A DNA stretch of 47,913 bases from Candidatus Firestonebacteria bacterium RIFOXYD2_FULL_39_29 (GCA_001778375.1 MFGV01000021.1:1-47913); one strand, 5' to 3'; positions 39,336 to 47,639 are shown, counted from the stretch's first letter. Numbers and translations: made by a program. The notes: generated by a model from the letters alone, not told the origin.

Positions 39336-40994
39336 TTGGCTAAAACAACAAGCATAGGAATTGACATAGGCTACAACCAGTTAAAGGTTGTTCAGCTCAA
39401 AAAGACGTCAAATGGTGTCAAAATTGACAGATTTTACTTTGAAGATTACGGATTATCATCAAAAGAGCTTGATTCCCCTGGAATCCGTATGAAAGCTATT
39501 TCTCAGATATTAGGCAGGATATTCAAGGATTTAAAACCGGTTAATGTTGTTTTGGCTATCAGTAAATTTGAGGAAAATATCCGCACACTTTCAATGCCCA
39601 TAATGCTGGAAAAGCAACTCCGGGAAGCCTTGAAACTTGGAGGAAATCAGGAGTTTATCCCGTTTGATCTTAAAGAAATGATCTGGGATGTCAATATATC
39701 TCATTTATACAGAAGAAAAGAAGATGTAAAGAGTGATGGCAGGGAAAAAATGGATGTTATCTTTGCTGTTGCAAAGAAAGAAGTCGTAAATAATTATCTT
39801 GATTTAGCGGAAAAATTAAAGTTCTCGGTTGATTTTCTTGAGTCGAATGCTCTTGCCAGTCTCAACTTCTCCTGTTTTAATATGGTGATACCAAAAGACA
39901 AGGTCTGGGGTAAAATTGATTTTGGTTCGGAGACAACCGCAGTAAATGTGCTTGAAGGTGAAAGTTTAAAATTTGGTCTTAATGTTCCGTGGGGAATAAA
40001 TGATATTATAGAAGTAGTTCAGTCTTCCCTTTCCATGGACTGGTTGACTGCGAAAGAATACGTCAGTAAACTGGATTTTAGTGCGGGTTATACCGGCTCT
40101 GATGATCAATCTAAAAAGGTGTTTTCTGCGCTTGAATCGAAGATTAAGGATTTTTTAAGGCAGCTTAACGGGGCTTTTTCTTTCTTTGAAAGCAAGAGCG
40201 GCGGAAGTTCTGTTTCGGAAGTTATTATAAGCGGAGGCGGGTCCAAACTCGTAAATATCGGTAAATATATCTCGTCAAAGATCGGAAAAAACGTAAAAAG
40301 TGAAAATCAGATAAATAAAAATGTTATCAGTTATGATAAAGCAATAGAGTCCTCGCTTTTGGAAAACCTGCCTTTGCTTACTACCGCTATCGGTGCGGGA
40401 CTTCGTAATCTGTTGCAGGTAAAGAACAATATCAATCTACTTCCGCTTGAAATAATAATCGGGAGGAAGCTCCGGAGTCGAAGGTCTCTTATAATTGTTG
40501 TTGCTGTTTGTATTTTCCTGATTCTGATGCTTGCGACGGGATATAAAATGAAACAAAGATCGGATGTAATGTTGAAAATAGATGATATAACAGGAAAGCT
40601 TGATACCATGTCTTCCGATATTAAAGATCTTAAAAGGAAGAAGAAAGCAATAGACAGGTTGAAGATAATAAAAATAAGATATACCAAGCCTGAAACTAAG
40701 TTTAGAAAATGGTCGACTTATATATATGAGCTTAGCTCGATTGTTCCGGATAGAATGTGGCTTGAAACTGCGGAATGGAGTTCTCTGGGTTTTGACACTA
40801 CCGGTGCCTGCAAAGAGGATATTGTCAAGGAACTCTGCGATAACGGGGAAAATACGGAAAACTTTAAAAAACTTAAGAGTGTTAACACCAGGCAATTGGA
40901 GGATAGGACTGCTTTTAAGGTTTCTATCAGAGCAGAAAGAATACCTGCAGTCAAGACCAAAACTTCGGTTAGTTCGGCGGGAGGGAATAAATAA
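39336..40994 (+). CDS. pilM: PilM-PilN single-chain fusion (GspL-like architecture)
   Basis: PilM is an actin-like cytoplasmic protein that binds the N-terminal INLLP peptide of the membrane protein PilN; together they link the cytoplasmic ATPase to the periplasmic complex. Here both occur in one 552-residue chain. Residues 1-350 are PilM (IGIDIGYNQLKVVQLKK, KIDFGSETTAVNVLEG, EVIISGGGSKLVNIGKYIS). INLLP is at 366-370, a single membrane helix at about 380-403 (SLIIVVAVCIFLILMLATGY), then a periplasmic PilN-like domain with coiled-coil and DRMWLETAEW. GspL of T2SS has the same general layout. The start is TTG 39336, with AAAGGAG upstream and no better choice. It overlaps the next gene by one base. 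Confidence 0.88.
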   Translation: MAKTTSIGIDIGYNQLKVVQLKKTSNGVKIDRFYFEDYGLSSKELDSPGIRMKAISQILGRIFKDLKPVNVVLAISKFEENIRTLSMPIMLEKQLREALKLGGNQEFIPFDLKEMIWDVNISHLYRRKEDVKSDGREKMDVIFAVAKKEVVNNYLDLAEKLKFSVDFLESNALASLNFSCFNMVIPKDKVWGKIDFGSETTAVNVLEGESLKFGLNVPWGINDIIEVVQSSLSMDWLTAKEYVSKLDFSAGYTGSDDQSKKVFSALESKIKDFLRQLNGAFSFFESKSGGSSVSEVIISGGGSKLVNIGKYISSKIGKNVKSENQINKNVISYDKAIESSLLENLPLLTTAIGAGLRNLLQVKNNINLLPLEIIIGRKLRSRRSLIIVVAVCIFLILMLATGYKMKQRSDVMLKIDDITGKLDTMSSDIKDLKRKKKAIDRLKIIKIRYTKPETKFRKWSTYIYELSSIVPDRMWLETAEWSSLGFDTTGACKEDIVKELCDNGENTENFKKLKSVNTRQLEDRTAFKVSIRAERIPAVKTKTSVSSAGGNK

Positions 40995-42064
40995 TGGCTG
41001 CCCAAAATTCTAAAACACAAAAAAAGACAATTCTTGCTTTGCTCGAAGGTTATAACATCAGCAAGGTGGATTTGATAATTTATGCTTCCTGTCTTCTGGT
41101 TTTTGTTGTATCGGTTGCGATGTTCGTATTCTTTTCCGGAGATCTTGTTAAAAAGCAGAAGGATTACACCGAGTATTCGGAGGATTATGACAGTTCTCTG
41201 ATGATTAAGACGCAGGAGGCCCAGTTAACGGAGGCATTTTCTGTCCTGGACACGGCGGCTTTTGAGCTCAGAAATAAGTTCTTGTCGGAAAAACAGGTCG
41301 GTGATTTTAAAGAAGCTGTGAAAAACCTTGCAAAGAAATACGGTTGTGATAGAATGGATGCTACAGAAAGGTCAGAGCCTTCTGATACTACAGAGCTTTT
41401 CAAAGTTAAGTCAAAAGACGGAGTTGAAAAGGTTATTAGAATTAAATTTAAGAGAAGGTCTCTGGAGTTCAATTTCCAGATGACACTCGGTAATTTTTTC
41501 GGGTTTTTAAAATCATTTGAAACAAGTAATAAAATGCTGGAAATTCAGCCTTTCAGGCTGGCACAGGGTGATAATAAAAATTCTGTAAGACTTAATAATT
41601 TTAATGTTATGGTCTATGTCGTACCTTCTGAGCTGGATAAAGAGCTTGTGGATTTGATAGGGGATGTGACCTTTGAAGATCATATTTCTGATGTTTTGTT
41701 GGGAGAAAAAGCCCAGGTGGTACCTATAACAGAAAAAAGGATAATGGTGAAAGAAACTGTTAAGACAAAGGACGGAGAATGGAATATAAAGCCTATATTC
41801 AGGCCTATGGACCCTCCAAAACCAAAGCAGATTATCCCTCCGGGTGAACTCAGATATTTCATAGCTTCTAATCCTATTTATGGTTTTACTTATAATAATG
41901 ATACGAATAATGTCTACTATGCTATGGTTGGCGGGATTTTGAAAACAAGGGATAATAAAACTATTCCTAACTATGATTCTTTAAAATTACTTCAAATTAC
42001 GAAAATGGGTTTTATTCTGGAAATGGATGATGTAACAGGGGAGTTGTCGAAATTAAAAAGGTGA
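40994..42064 (+). CDS. PilO/GspM-like protein with possible PilP/GspC-like C-terminal domain
   Basis: PilO pairs with PilN in the periplasmic alignment complex. The 356-residue product has a membrane helix (about 25-48), a coiled-coil (55-115), and a ferredoxin-like PilO core around 115-215 (RRSLEFNFQMTLGNFFGFLKSFETSN). That is as long as a normal PilO. The remaining 140 residues contain a Pro/Lys linker and a small domain (about 285-356: GELRYFIASNPIYGF, YYAMVGGILKTRDNKTIP, LLQITKMGFIL) that looks like the beta fold of PilP or the GspC HR domain. The linkage PilN-PilO-PilP in two chains would be compact. The PilP part is inferred. Confidence 0.7.
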   Translation: MAAQNSKTQKKTILALLEGYNISKVDLIIYASCLLVFVVSVAMFVFFSGDLVKKQKDYTEYSEDYDSSLMIKTQEAQLTEAFSVLDTAAFELRNKFLSEKQVGDFKEAVKNLAKKYGCDRMDATERSEPSDTTELFKVKSKDGVEKVIRIKFKRRSLEFNFQMTLGNFFGFLKSFETSNKMLEIQPFRLAQGDNKNSVRLNNFNVMVYVVPSELDKELVDLIGDVTFEDHISDVLLGEKAQVVPITEKRIMVKETVKTKDGEWNIKPIFRPMDPPKPKQIIPPGELRYFIASNPIYGFTYNNDTNNVYYAMVGGILKTRDNKTIPNYDSLKLLQITKMGFILEMDDVTGELSKLKR

Positions 42065-42066
42065 TA

Positions 42067-42117
42067 AGTTTCATAAAACTTTGGGGGCTTGTGCCGGTAA
42101 CACGGTCTTATTGCCCC
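42067..42117 (+). promoter_or_regulatory. Structured leader upstream of the secretin gene
   Basis: Two hairpins: AGTTT/AAACT (42067-42071, 42076-42080) and GGGGC/GCCCC (42084-42088, 42113-42117). No T run follows. They may stabilise or separate secretin mRNA. A strong AAAGGAGG then precedes the secretin ATG. Confidence 0.4.
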
Positions 42118-42178
42118 TGATAGAGAAGGAGGTGTAGTCTCTTAAGTATTTTAAAAAAAATAAAAGGAGGAATGGCTG

Positions 42179-43846
42179 ATGAAAAGAATACTAACTGTAG
42201 TAGTCGCAATGCTGATTGGAAGTTTTGCATTTGCTGCTGATGTAAAGTTTGTGGAAGCGCCTATAGACTTCCCGAATACACCGGTAAAAGTAGCGCTCGA
42301 AACGGTGTTTTTGAAGTCAGGGGTTGCGTATGCTATAGAGGTGGCGGACATGGGAGTGTATGGTAACGTAACTCTTAGCATAACAGAAAGACAGGAACTT
42401 GACACCGTCTTGAATTTAATCCTGGAGCCGAAGGGTCTGCAGTTTACGGTAGATGCCGGCGGTATTTATCATGTAAAGAAAAAAGAAAAAGAGGACACAA
42501 AGGCTCCGAGAGTTACCAAGTTGTATGCGTTGACCTACGCGACAGCGGGTGAACTTGTAAGGCAGATGAAGTCAGTACTTACAAAAGAAGGAGTAGTCTC
42601 GGTGGATGTAGGGACAAACGCCCTTATTATTACCGATGTAGCGGAAGTATTTGAGGGAATTGAAAGTTTGCTAAAAGAATTGGATAACCCTGAAAGAAAA
42701 GCAAAGTTAATAGCAATAAAGGCGAAGTTATTAGAAACGACAAAGAAAACGGACACTCAAGTTTCAATGGATTTTCAGTATACACCTGCCTCTAAGATAA
42801 GTATGGGAGGCGAAGCGTTTTTAGACATAACTAGCCCGGGCAGATGGCTGGGAACGATGTACAAGTCGGGTAGTTCATTATTTGCATCACAAACAACACT
42901 AACAACAACGGTAGGAGCAGGAGCATCGACGTATGTAGGGGGAGCTTTTTTAGGTCCGTTTACCTATACTGATGGAATTAATAACAAAACGGAGTTTGAA
43001 ATGCTTGCGACCCAGGCTACGACCCATGTTGAAATGGTCGCAGATCCGGATGTTATAGTGGAAGATGGTACAGAAGCAAGAGTACAGATAGGATCAAGGG
43101 AACCGATTACATCTATGAACGTAGTTAGCGGTACGATAACGTATTCGTATACTTATCAGGATGTAAATATAATACTACAGGTAACTCCTCAATCCCAGAG
43201 AGACGGGACAATCAGTGTGCAGATAAACCCGCAGATGAACCAGATTGCAGGTTATGTTTCACCGCAGGAAGGAATGAGAATACCGGTCATAGATAACAGG
43301 GAGATAAGGACAAAGTTGTTTGTAAGTAACGGCGGAACGATAAGACTGGGAGGAATGATAAAGGATAGGGCGATGACTTCTGAAACGAAGGTTCCATTCC
43401 TTGGAGATATTCCGTTAATCGGAATGCTGTTTAAATCGTCAAATCCTGTAGTGGAAAAAGTGGATGTGAGCTTGTTTGTTAGCCCGCATATAGTAGATTA
43501 TGCGCCGCCAAGGTGTCAGAATACACCCTGGATAAGCCAGTATGAAGTAAAGGTACCGGGTGAGACGGATGTGTTGATAGACTGGAAATTGGACCTGCCG
43601 TTTGGAGCTAATGGAATATACAGCTACAATATATACAGAGATGTGCAGGTTATCACTGACTTAACAGATAGAAGGCCGTATGCAACAGGAATAAACGGAG
43701 ACAGTACGAGCTGGATGGATATGAGCAGGAAGAGAAGGGGTCAGACGTACTACTATGTAGTTACGGCAGTTAATCCGTCAGGAATGGAGCAAGCAATAGA
43801 TCCTTCGGGAAAGAATAACGCTGTAATCACTATTCCCGATAGATAG
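42179..43846 (+). CDS. pilQ: Secretin PilQ/GspD family with C-terminal fibronectin-III-like domain
   Basis: Secretins form the outer-membrane channel for pili and T2SS substrates. The 555-residue protein has a signal peptide (1-19), an N0/STN-type domain (about 24-98), an N1-type domain (105-165: KLYALTYATAGELVRQM), a Ser/Thr/Gly-rich stretch, and the secretin core with the hallmark VPFLGDIPLIGMLFKSSNPV (from 405) and VSLFVSPHIV. Unlike PilQ or GspD it continues about 100 residues with a fibronectin-III-like fold (VLIDWKLDLPFGANGIYSYNIYRD, YYYVVTAVNPSGM). Codon choice between about 42840 and 43840 (many GTA, ACA, ATA) looks different from its neighbours. Last gene of the operon; a strong terminator follows. 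Confidence 0.88.
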   Translation: MKRILTVVVAMLIGSFAFAADVKFVEAPIDFPNTPVKVALETVFLKSGVAYAIEVADMGVYGNVTLSITERQELDTVLNLILEPKGLQFTVDAGGIYHVKKKEKEDTKAPRVTKLYALTYATAGELVRQMKSVLTKEGVVSVDVGTNALIITDVAEVFEGIESLLKELDNPERKAKLIAIKAKLLETTKKTDTQVSMDFQYTPASKISMGGEAFLDITSPGRWLGTMYKSGSSLFASQTTLTTTVGAGASTYVGGAFLGPFTYTDGINNKTEFEMLATQATTHVEMVADPDVIVEDGTEARVQIGSREPITSMNVVSGTITYSYTYQDVNIILQVTPQSQRDGTISVQINPQMNQIAGYVSPQEGMRIPVIDNREIRTKLFVSNGGTIRLGGMIKDRAMTSETKVPFLGDIPLIGMLFKSSNPVVEKVDVSLFVSPHIVDYAPPRCQNTPWISQYEVKVPGETDVLIDWKLDLPFGANGIYSYNIYRDVQVITDLTDRRPYATGINGDSTSWMDMSRKRRGQTYYYVVTAVNPSGMEQAIDPSGKNNAVITIPDR

Positions 43847-43864
43847 AGAAAAGATAGTTAAAAG

Positions 43865-43910
43865 TTGACATGTCCGGCACTTGCTGATACAAGTGCCGGA
43901 TGTGTTTTTG
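43865..43910 (+). terminator. Strong intrinsic terminator after the secretin, with embedded promoter-like bases
   Basis: TCCGGCACTTG (43873-43883) and CAAGTGCCGGA (43890-43900) form an 11-bp stem with loop CTGATA, extended by wobble pairs to about 16 bp; TTTTT follows. A third copy of the right arm lies at 43956-43966, just upstream of eno. TTGACA (43865-43870) with TACAAG 17 bases downstream may be the eno promoter, overlapping the stem. Confidence 0.8.
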
Positions 43911-44000
43911 TATCGAGAATGTAAGACTTTAAAAGTATTCTACTATGCATAAGGGCAAGTGCCGGACTGATTTTCAGGGTAAATCTTAAGAGGAGGAGCA

Positions 44001-45290
44001 ATGGCAGGAGTAAGTAAAATAAAAAAAATAATCGGAAGGGAAATAATGGATTCAAGAGGTAACCCAACCGTTGAAGTGGATGTAATACTTGGTTCCGGAG
44101 TGGTCGGAAGAGCTGCTGTGCCGTCCGGCGCCTCAACGGGAATTAACGAAGCGCTTGAACTTCGTGACGGAGACAAAAAGAGATACGGCGGAAAAGGTGT
44201 CCTTAAAGCCGTGAGCAATGTAAATAATATTCTGGCGAAAGAAATAGCAGGTATGAACCCTTTAAAACAGCGGGAGATTGATAATAAAATGCTCTGTGCT
44301 GACGGTACCGATACAAAATCAAATATGGGTGCTAATGCGATACTCGGTATTTCCCTGGCTGTTGCTAAAGCTGCAGCACAAGAAGTAAAAAAACCTCTTT
44401 ACGAATATCTCGGCGGAAAAAATGCCAGAGTTTTGCCTGTACCTATGATGAATATTTTAAACGGCGGCAAACACGCGGATAACAATGTTGACATTCAAGA
44501 GTTTATGATTATGCCTGTGGGAGCAAAAAATTTTAAGGAAGCTCTCCGTATGGGTTCTGAGACGTTTCATTCGCTTAAAAAAATACTTTCCAAAGCAGGA
44601 CTGAGTACCAGCGTCGGTGATGAGGGCGGTTTTGCTCCGAATTTAAAATCCAATGAAGAAGCCTTGAAAGTGATGATGCAGGCTATTGAAACCGCAGGTT
44701 TTAAACCGGGGAAAGATATTGTGTTTTGCCTTGATCCGGCGGCAGCTTCTTTTTTTGAAGAAGGTAAATATGTGTTAAAAGCCGAAAAGAAAAAAAATAA
44801 TACCTCCGATGATATGATTAAGTTTTACGGAAATTTGATAAAGAAATACCCGGTCAAATCCATTGAAGACGGTCTTGATGAAAATGATTGGGCAGGCTGG
44901 AAAAAGTTTACCGAGATCTGGGGTAAGAAACTTCAGCTTGTCGGGGATGATTTGTTTGTTACAAACGTGAAGTTGCTTCAGAAAGGTATTGACCGTGACA
45001 CGGCAAATTCTATTTTAATTAAAGTTAATCAGATAGGTTCTCTTTCTGAAACGCTGGATACCATTGACCTTGCAAAGAAGAACGGTTATTCGACGGTTAT
45101 GTCGCACAGATCAGGAGAGACAGAAGACGCGACAATTGCCGATCTGGCAGTTGCGGTAAGTGCGGGACAGATTAAAACAGGCTCTGTCTGCAGATCTGAC
45201 CGTGTTGCGAAATACAATCAGCTCCTCAGGATTGAAGAACAACTGGGAAAGAGAGCTGTTTATCCCGGAGCTTCAATATTTAAGAGGTAA
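44001..45290 (+). CDS. eno: Enolase
   Basis: Enolase interconverts 2-phosphoglycerate and phosphoenolpyruvate in glycolysis. The 429-residue protein has [17 protein letters not shown], the mobile loop PSGASTG, the metal- and substrate-binding [27 protein letters not shown] and KVNQIGSL, and the signature [18 protein letters not shown]. Length and order are normal. AGGAGG precedes ATG 44001. The operon terminator of the secretion cluster lies upstream, so eno is transcribed separately or by read-through. Confidence 0.97.
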   Translation: MAGVSKIKKIIGREIMDSRGNPTVEVDVILGSGVVGRAAVPSGASTGINEALELRDGDKKRYGGKGVLKAVSNVNNILAKEIAGMNPLKQREIDNKMLCADGTDTKSNMGANAILGISLAVAKAAAQEVKKPLYEYLGGKNARVLPVPMMNILNGGKHADNNVDIQEFMIMPVGAKNFKEALRMGSETFHSLKKILSKAGLSTSVGDEGGFAPNLKSNEEALKVMMQAIETAGFKPGKDIVFCLDPAAASFFEEGKYVLKAEKKKNNTSDDMIKFYGNLIKKYPVKSIEDGLDENDWAGWKKFTEIWGKKLQLVGDDLFVTNVKLLQKGIDRDTANSILIKVNQIGSLSETLDTIDLAKKNGYSTVMSHRSGETEDATIADLAVAVSAGQIKTGSVCRSDRVAKYNQLLRIEEQLGKRAVYPGASIFKR

Positions 45291-45295
45291 TAAGA

Positions 45296-46192
45296 TTGTT
45301 TTTTCAGCAAATAGTGAATGGAATTACTCTTGGCGGTGTTTACGCGCTGGTAGCTCTCGGGTATACTATGGTTTATGGAGTACTCGAGTTTATAAATTTT
45401 GCGCACGGTGAAATTTACATGGTTGGCGCCTATTGGGCGCTCTTTACGCTGGGGCTGTTCAATGTATCTCTCTTGAGCGGCCCCGGTCTTTTTTTTGCTC
45501 TATGTGTAGTATTTCTTTCATCTATATTGTTTTGTTCAATTCTTGGCGTAATAATTGAAAAAGTGGCTTATAAACCGCTTCGAAATTCTCCCAGACTGGC
45601 GCCTCTCATAACATCCCTGGGGGTCTCAATTGTTCTGCAAAATGCCGTAATGCTTATTGCCGGCGCGGAAAATAAGAAATTTGATGTTAATTTCCCTGAT
45701 ACCGGTATTAATATAGGAAACGTTTATATCTCCTATATTAATGTTTTTATAATAGCCGTGTCAGTACTTTTAATGATTTTACTGAATTATTTTGTGAGAA
45801 AAACTAAGCTTGGCAAGGCGATGAGGGCGGTAGCTGAAGACAAGAAAACAGCAAGTCTGATGGGTATAAACGTAGACGGGATAATATCATTGACTTTCCT
45901 TCTCGGTTCAGCGCTGGCGGCTGTGGCCGGCGTGATGATAAGTATTTCTTACGGTATGATTAATTTTTCCATGGGTTATATGGTAGGTCTCAAAGCTTTT
46001 ACAGCGGCAGTACTGGGAGGGATCGGGAGCATTCCCGGCGCAATGTTTGGGGGGATCCTTCTTGGTCTTATTGAGAGCCTGGGAGCAGGATATATTTCCT
46101 CGACTTATAAAGACGTAATTTCATTTGCGATTCTTATTTTAGTATTGATCTTCAGGCCGAGAGGTCTTTTTGGTTCAAAGCAGTCGAAATAA
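45296..46192 (+). CDS. livH: Branched-chain amino acid ABC transporter permease LivH family, orphan
   Basis: LivH is one of two permeases of the leucine/isoleucine/valine importer. The 298-residue protein has about eight helices and the family phrases VNGITLGGVYALVALGYTMVYG, FINFAHGE, RAVAEDKKTASLMGINVDG and FTAAVLGGIGSIPGAMFGG. The start is TTG 45296, with GAGG near 45283 overlapping the eno stop region. LivM, LivF, LivG and LivJ do not follow: the next gene is unrelated. Either the rest of the transporter is elsewhere or the cluster has been broken. Confidence 0.9.
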   Translation: MFFQQIVNGITLGGVYALVALGYTMVYGVLEFINFAHGEIYMVGAYWALFTLGLFNVSLLSGPGLFFALCVVFLSSILFCSILGVIIEKVAYKPLRNSPRLAPLITSLGVSIVLQNAVMLIAGAENKKFDVNFPDTGINIGNVYISYINVFIIAVSVLLMILLNYFVRKTKLGKAMRAVAEDKKTASLMGINVDGIISLTFLLGSALAAVAGVMISISYGMINFSMGYMVGLKAFTAAVLGGIGSIPGAMFGGILLGLIESLGAGYISSTYKDVISFAILILVLIFRPRGLFGSKQSK

Positions 46193-46337
46193 TAGTGAAG
46201 TAATAATACTAAATATAGTATAATGTTTAATAATAGCAGTGAAGGACAGTTTACAGTGTACCGTTTACTGTAATAAAGTAGCTCGAATACAAAAAAAACT
46301 GTAAACAGTAAACTGTAAAAATTTTGAAGGAGGAATA
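46193..46337 (+). repeat. Inverted blocks of GTTTACN heptamers upstream of the CsgG-barrel gene
   Basis: GTTTACA (46249), GTGTACC (46256) and GTTTACT (46263) are three adjacent heptamers; TGTAAAC (46300), AGTAAAC (46307) and TGTAAAA (46314) are their inverted counterparts. The two blocks can pair around a 30-base loop. TATAAT (46219-46224) is a -10 candidate with a poor -35, so the structure probably lies in the mRNA leader. Confidence 0.6.
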
Positions 46338-47495
46338 ATGCGAAAAAGAATATTTGATGGAATACTTTTGTTCTTAGTGAGTGCGATCTATCTGGCGGCA
46401 ATGGATCAGAATGTTGCGATAGATGATGCTTTATCAAGGGTGTACTCTTCTGCCTCGAAGATAAAAAATGCAAAAGTCATTTCTATTGTCCCGTTTGAAT
46501 ACGGGCCCGGGATTACTTTTAAATCAGTTGAGGATAAAATTGTTCTTAAACTTGCGAAAACAGGAAATTTTAAGGTGATGGATAAGAAGTCTCTTGAAAC
46601 AATAATAAACGAGCAGAAACTTTCATTAACCGGATTGACAGAACAGACTAATATGGCGAAAATAGGACAACTTTTAAACGCTGATTGTTTGTTGTTTGGT
46701 AAGGTTACTTTGTCCGGCGAATCAATTGTTATAAATGTTAATTTAAAAGATGTAGCCACAGGGGCCGTGGTCTGGGCCGATGAGTTTGTGGGTGAAGACC
46801 TGAATAAGATTTCTTTTGGGCCCGGAATCAGAAGCGGATTTTTCAACGGCAGTGTAAACTATCTGCTAAATGACGGCGCGACTAATTTTACGACAGTTCC
46901 CGGAGGTTCCGCCGAGAACCAGTTCTTCTTTGCTTTTACCGGTTCTTTTGAACAGCGCTTGCAGGGGTTGAAGGCCATATCTTTTAGTTTGGACGGTATA
47001 TTTTATCGTGGATATTTTCAGCCTGATCCGGTTGCTGCGGCAATAAAAATAGGGGCAAATGATTATATTTTCAGGTCAACGTCTAATTATACCAATCTTA
47101 AACTTCAGCTTTGCGCGCTTGTCAAACTTCACCCGGGTTATATCTTTGACTGGGGTAATGATGTTCTTGTTCTTTATTTTGGTCCCGGGCTTGATGCTAA
47201 CTATATGCTTGCGGACGCAACTTACAGGTTAACACAAACTACCGGAGGTACTTTTGACAGCGGCGATATTACGTATAAAAAAACGATAGGCCAGATCCTT
47301 GCTTTCGGCGGTATGACTTTCAGGGTAGGGATTGAACTAAAACTTTCAACTAACTTCTCGGTTTTTATGGAAGCTTTTTACATCCCGGAGATTACAGCAA
47401 ATATGATCGAGGCGGATACAAAGATACTGCCCAAGGTAACTATCGGGCAGGGTAATTCAACTTACGGTCTCGGAATAAAATACAATATATTCTAA
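46338..47495 (+). CDS. CsgG/FlgO-like domain fused to a C-terminal outer-membrane barrel
   Basis: The 385-residue product has a signal peptide (about 1-21), a CsgG/FlgO-like domain (about 42-165: AKVISIVPFEY, KLAKTGNFKVMDKKSLETIINEQKL, KIGQLLNADCLLFGKV, INVNLKDVATGAVVWADEF), and a beta-rich C-terminal half (about 190-385) ending LGIKYNIF, a classical outer-membrane C-terminal Phe. It resembles a small eight-strand barrel. CsgG itself is a lipoprotein that makes an oligomeric channel, so this combination is unusual. Its domain is related in kind to the C-terminal domain of the protein at 11076. Its stop codon TAA lies at the edge of the MITE-like element. GGAGGA lies six bases before the ATG. 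Confidence 0.75.
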   Translation: MRKRIFDGILLFLVSAIYLAAMDQNVAIDDALSRVYSSASKIKNAKVISIVPFEYGPGITFKSVEDKIVLKLAKTGNFKVMDKKSLETIINEQKLSLTGLTEQTNMAKIGQLLNADCLLFGKVTLSGESIVINVNLKDVATGAVVWADEFVGEDLNKISFGPGIRSGFFNGSVNYLLNDGATNFTTVPGGSAENQFFFAFTGSFEQRLQGLKAISFSLDGIFYRGYFQPDPVAAAIKIGANDYIFRSTSNYTNLKLQLCALVKLHPGYIFDWGNDVLVLYFGPGLDANYMLADATYRLTQTTGGTFDSGDITYKKTIGQILAFGGMTFRVGIELKLSTNFSVFMEAFYIPEITANMIEADTKILPKVTIGQGNSTYGLGIKYNIF

Positions 47496-47623
47496 CAGGC
47501 TGCTGAAAAACTAAAATAATGGACTTTAAGCAGCCTGATACCTCGCCATTTGTCCTCAAATGGCGGGTAAAATGATAAAAATTGCAGCTGAAAAAATCTT
47601 AAAAAGAGTTTTTCAGCAACCTG
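47496..47623. mobile_element. MITE-like element, copy 3, inverted (128 bp)
   Basis: The left end reads CAGGCTGCTGAAAAACT and matches the right end of copy 1, including the preceding TTCTAA. The right end, read on the other strand, is TTAGCAGGTTGCTGAAAAAC and matches the left end of copy 2. So it has the opposite orientation to copy 1. Inside is a perfect nine-bp hairpin CGCCATTTG/CAAATGGCG (47544-47552 and 47557-47565). No ORF. Confidence 0.75.
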
Positions 47624-47639
47624 CTAAGGATGGAAAAAA

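Noticed and set aside
42172-42240. Start ATG 42172 upstream of the secretin
   Set aside because: Only one base separates it from the ribosome site, it is in another frame and ends after 23 codons.
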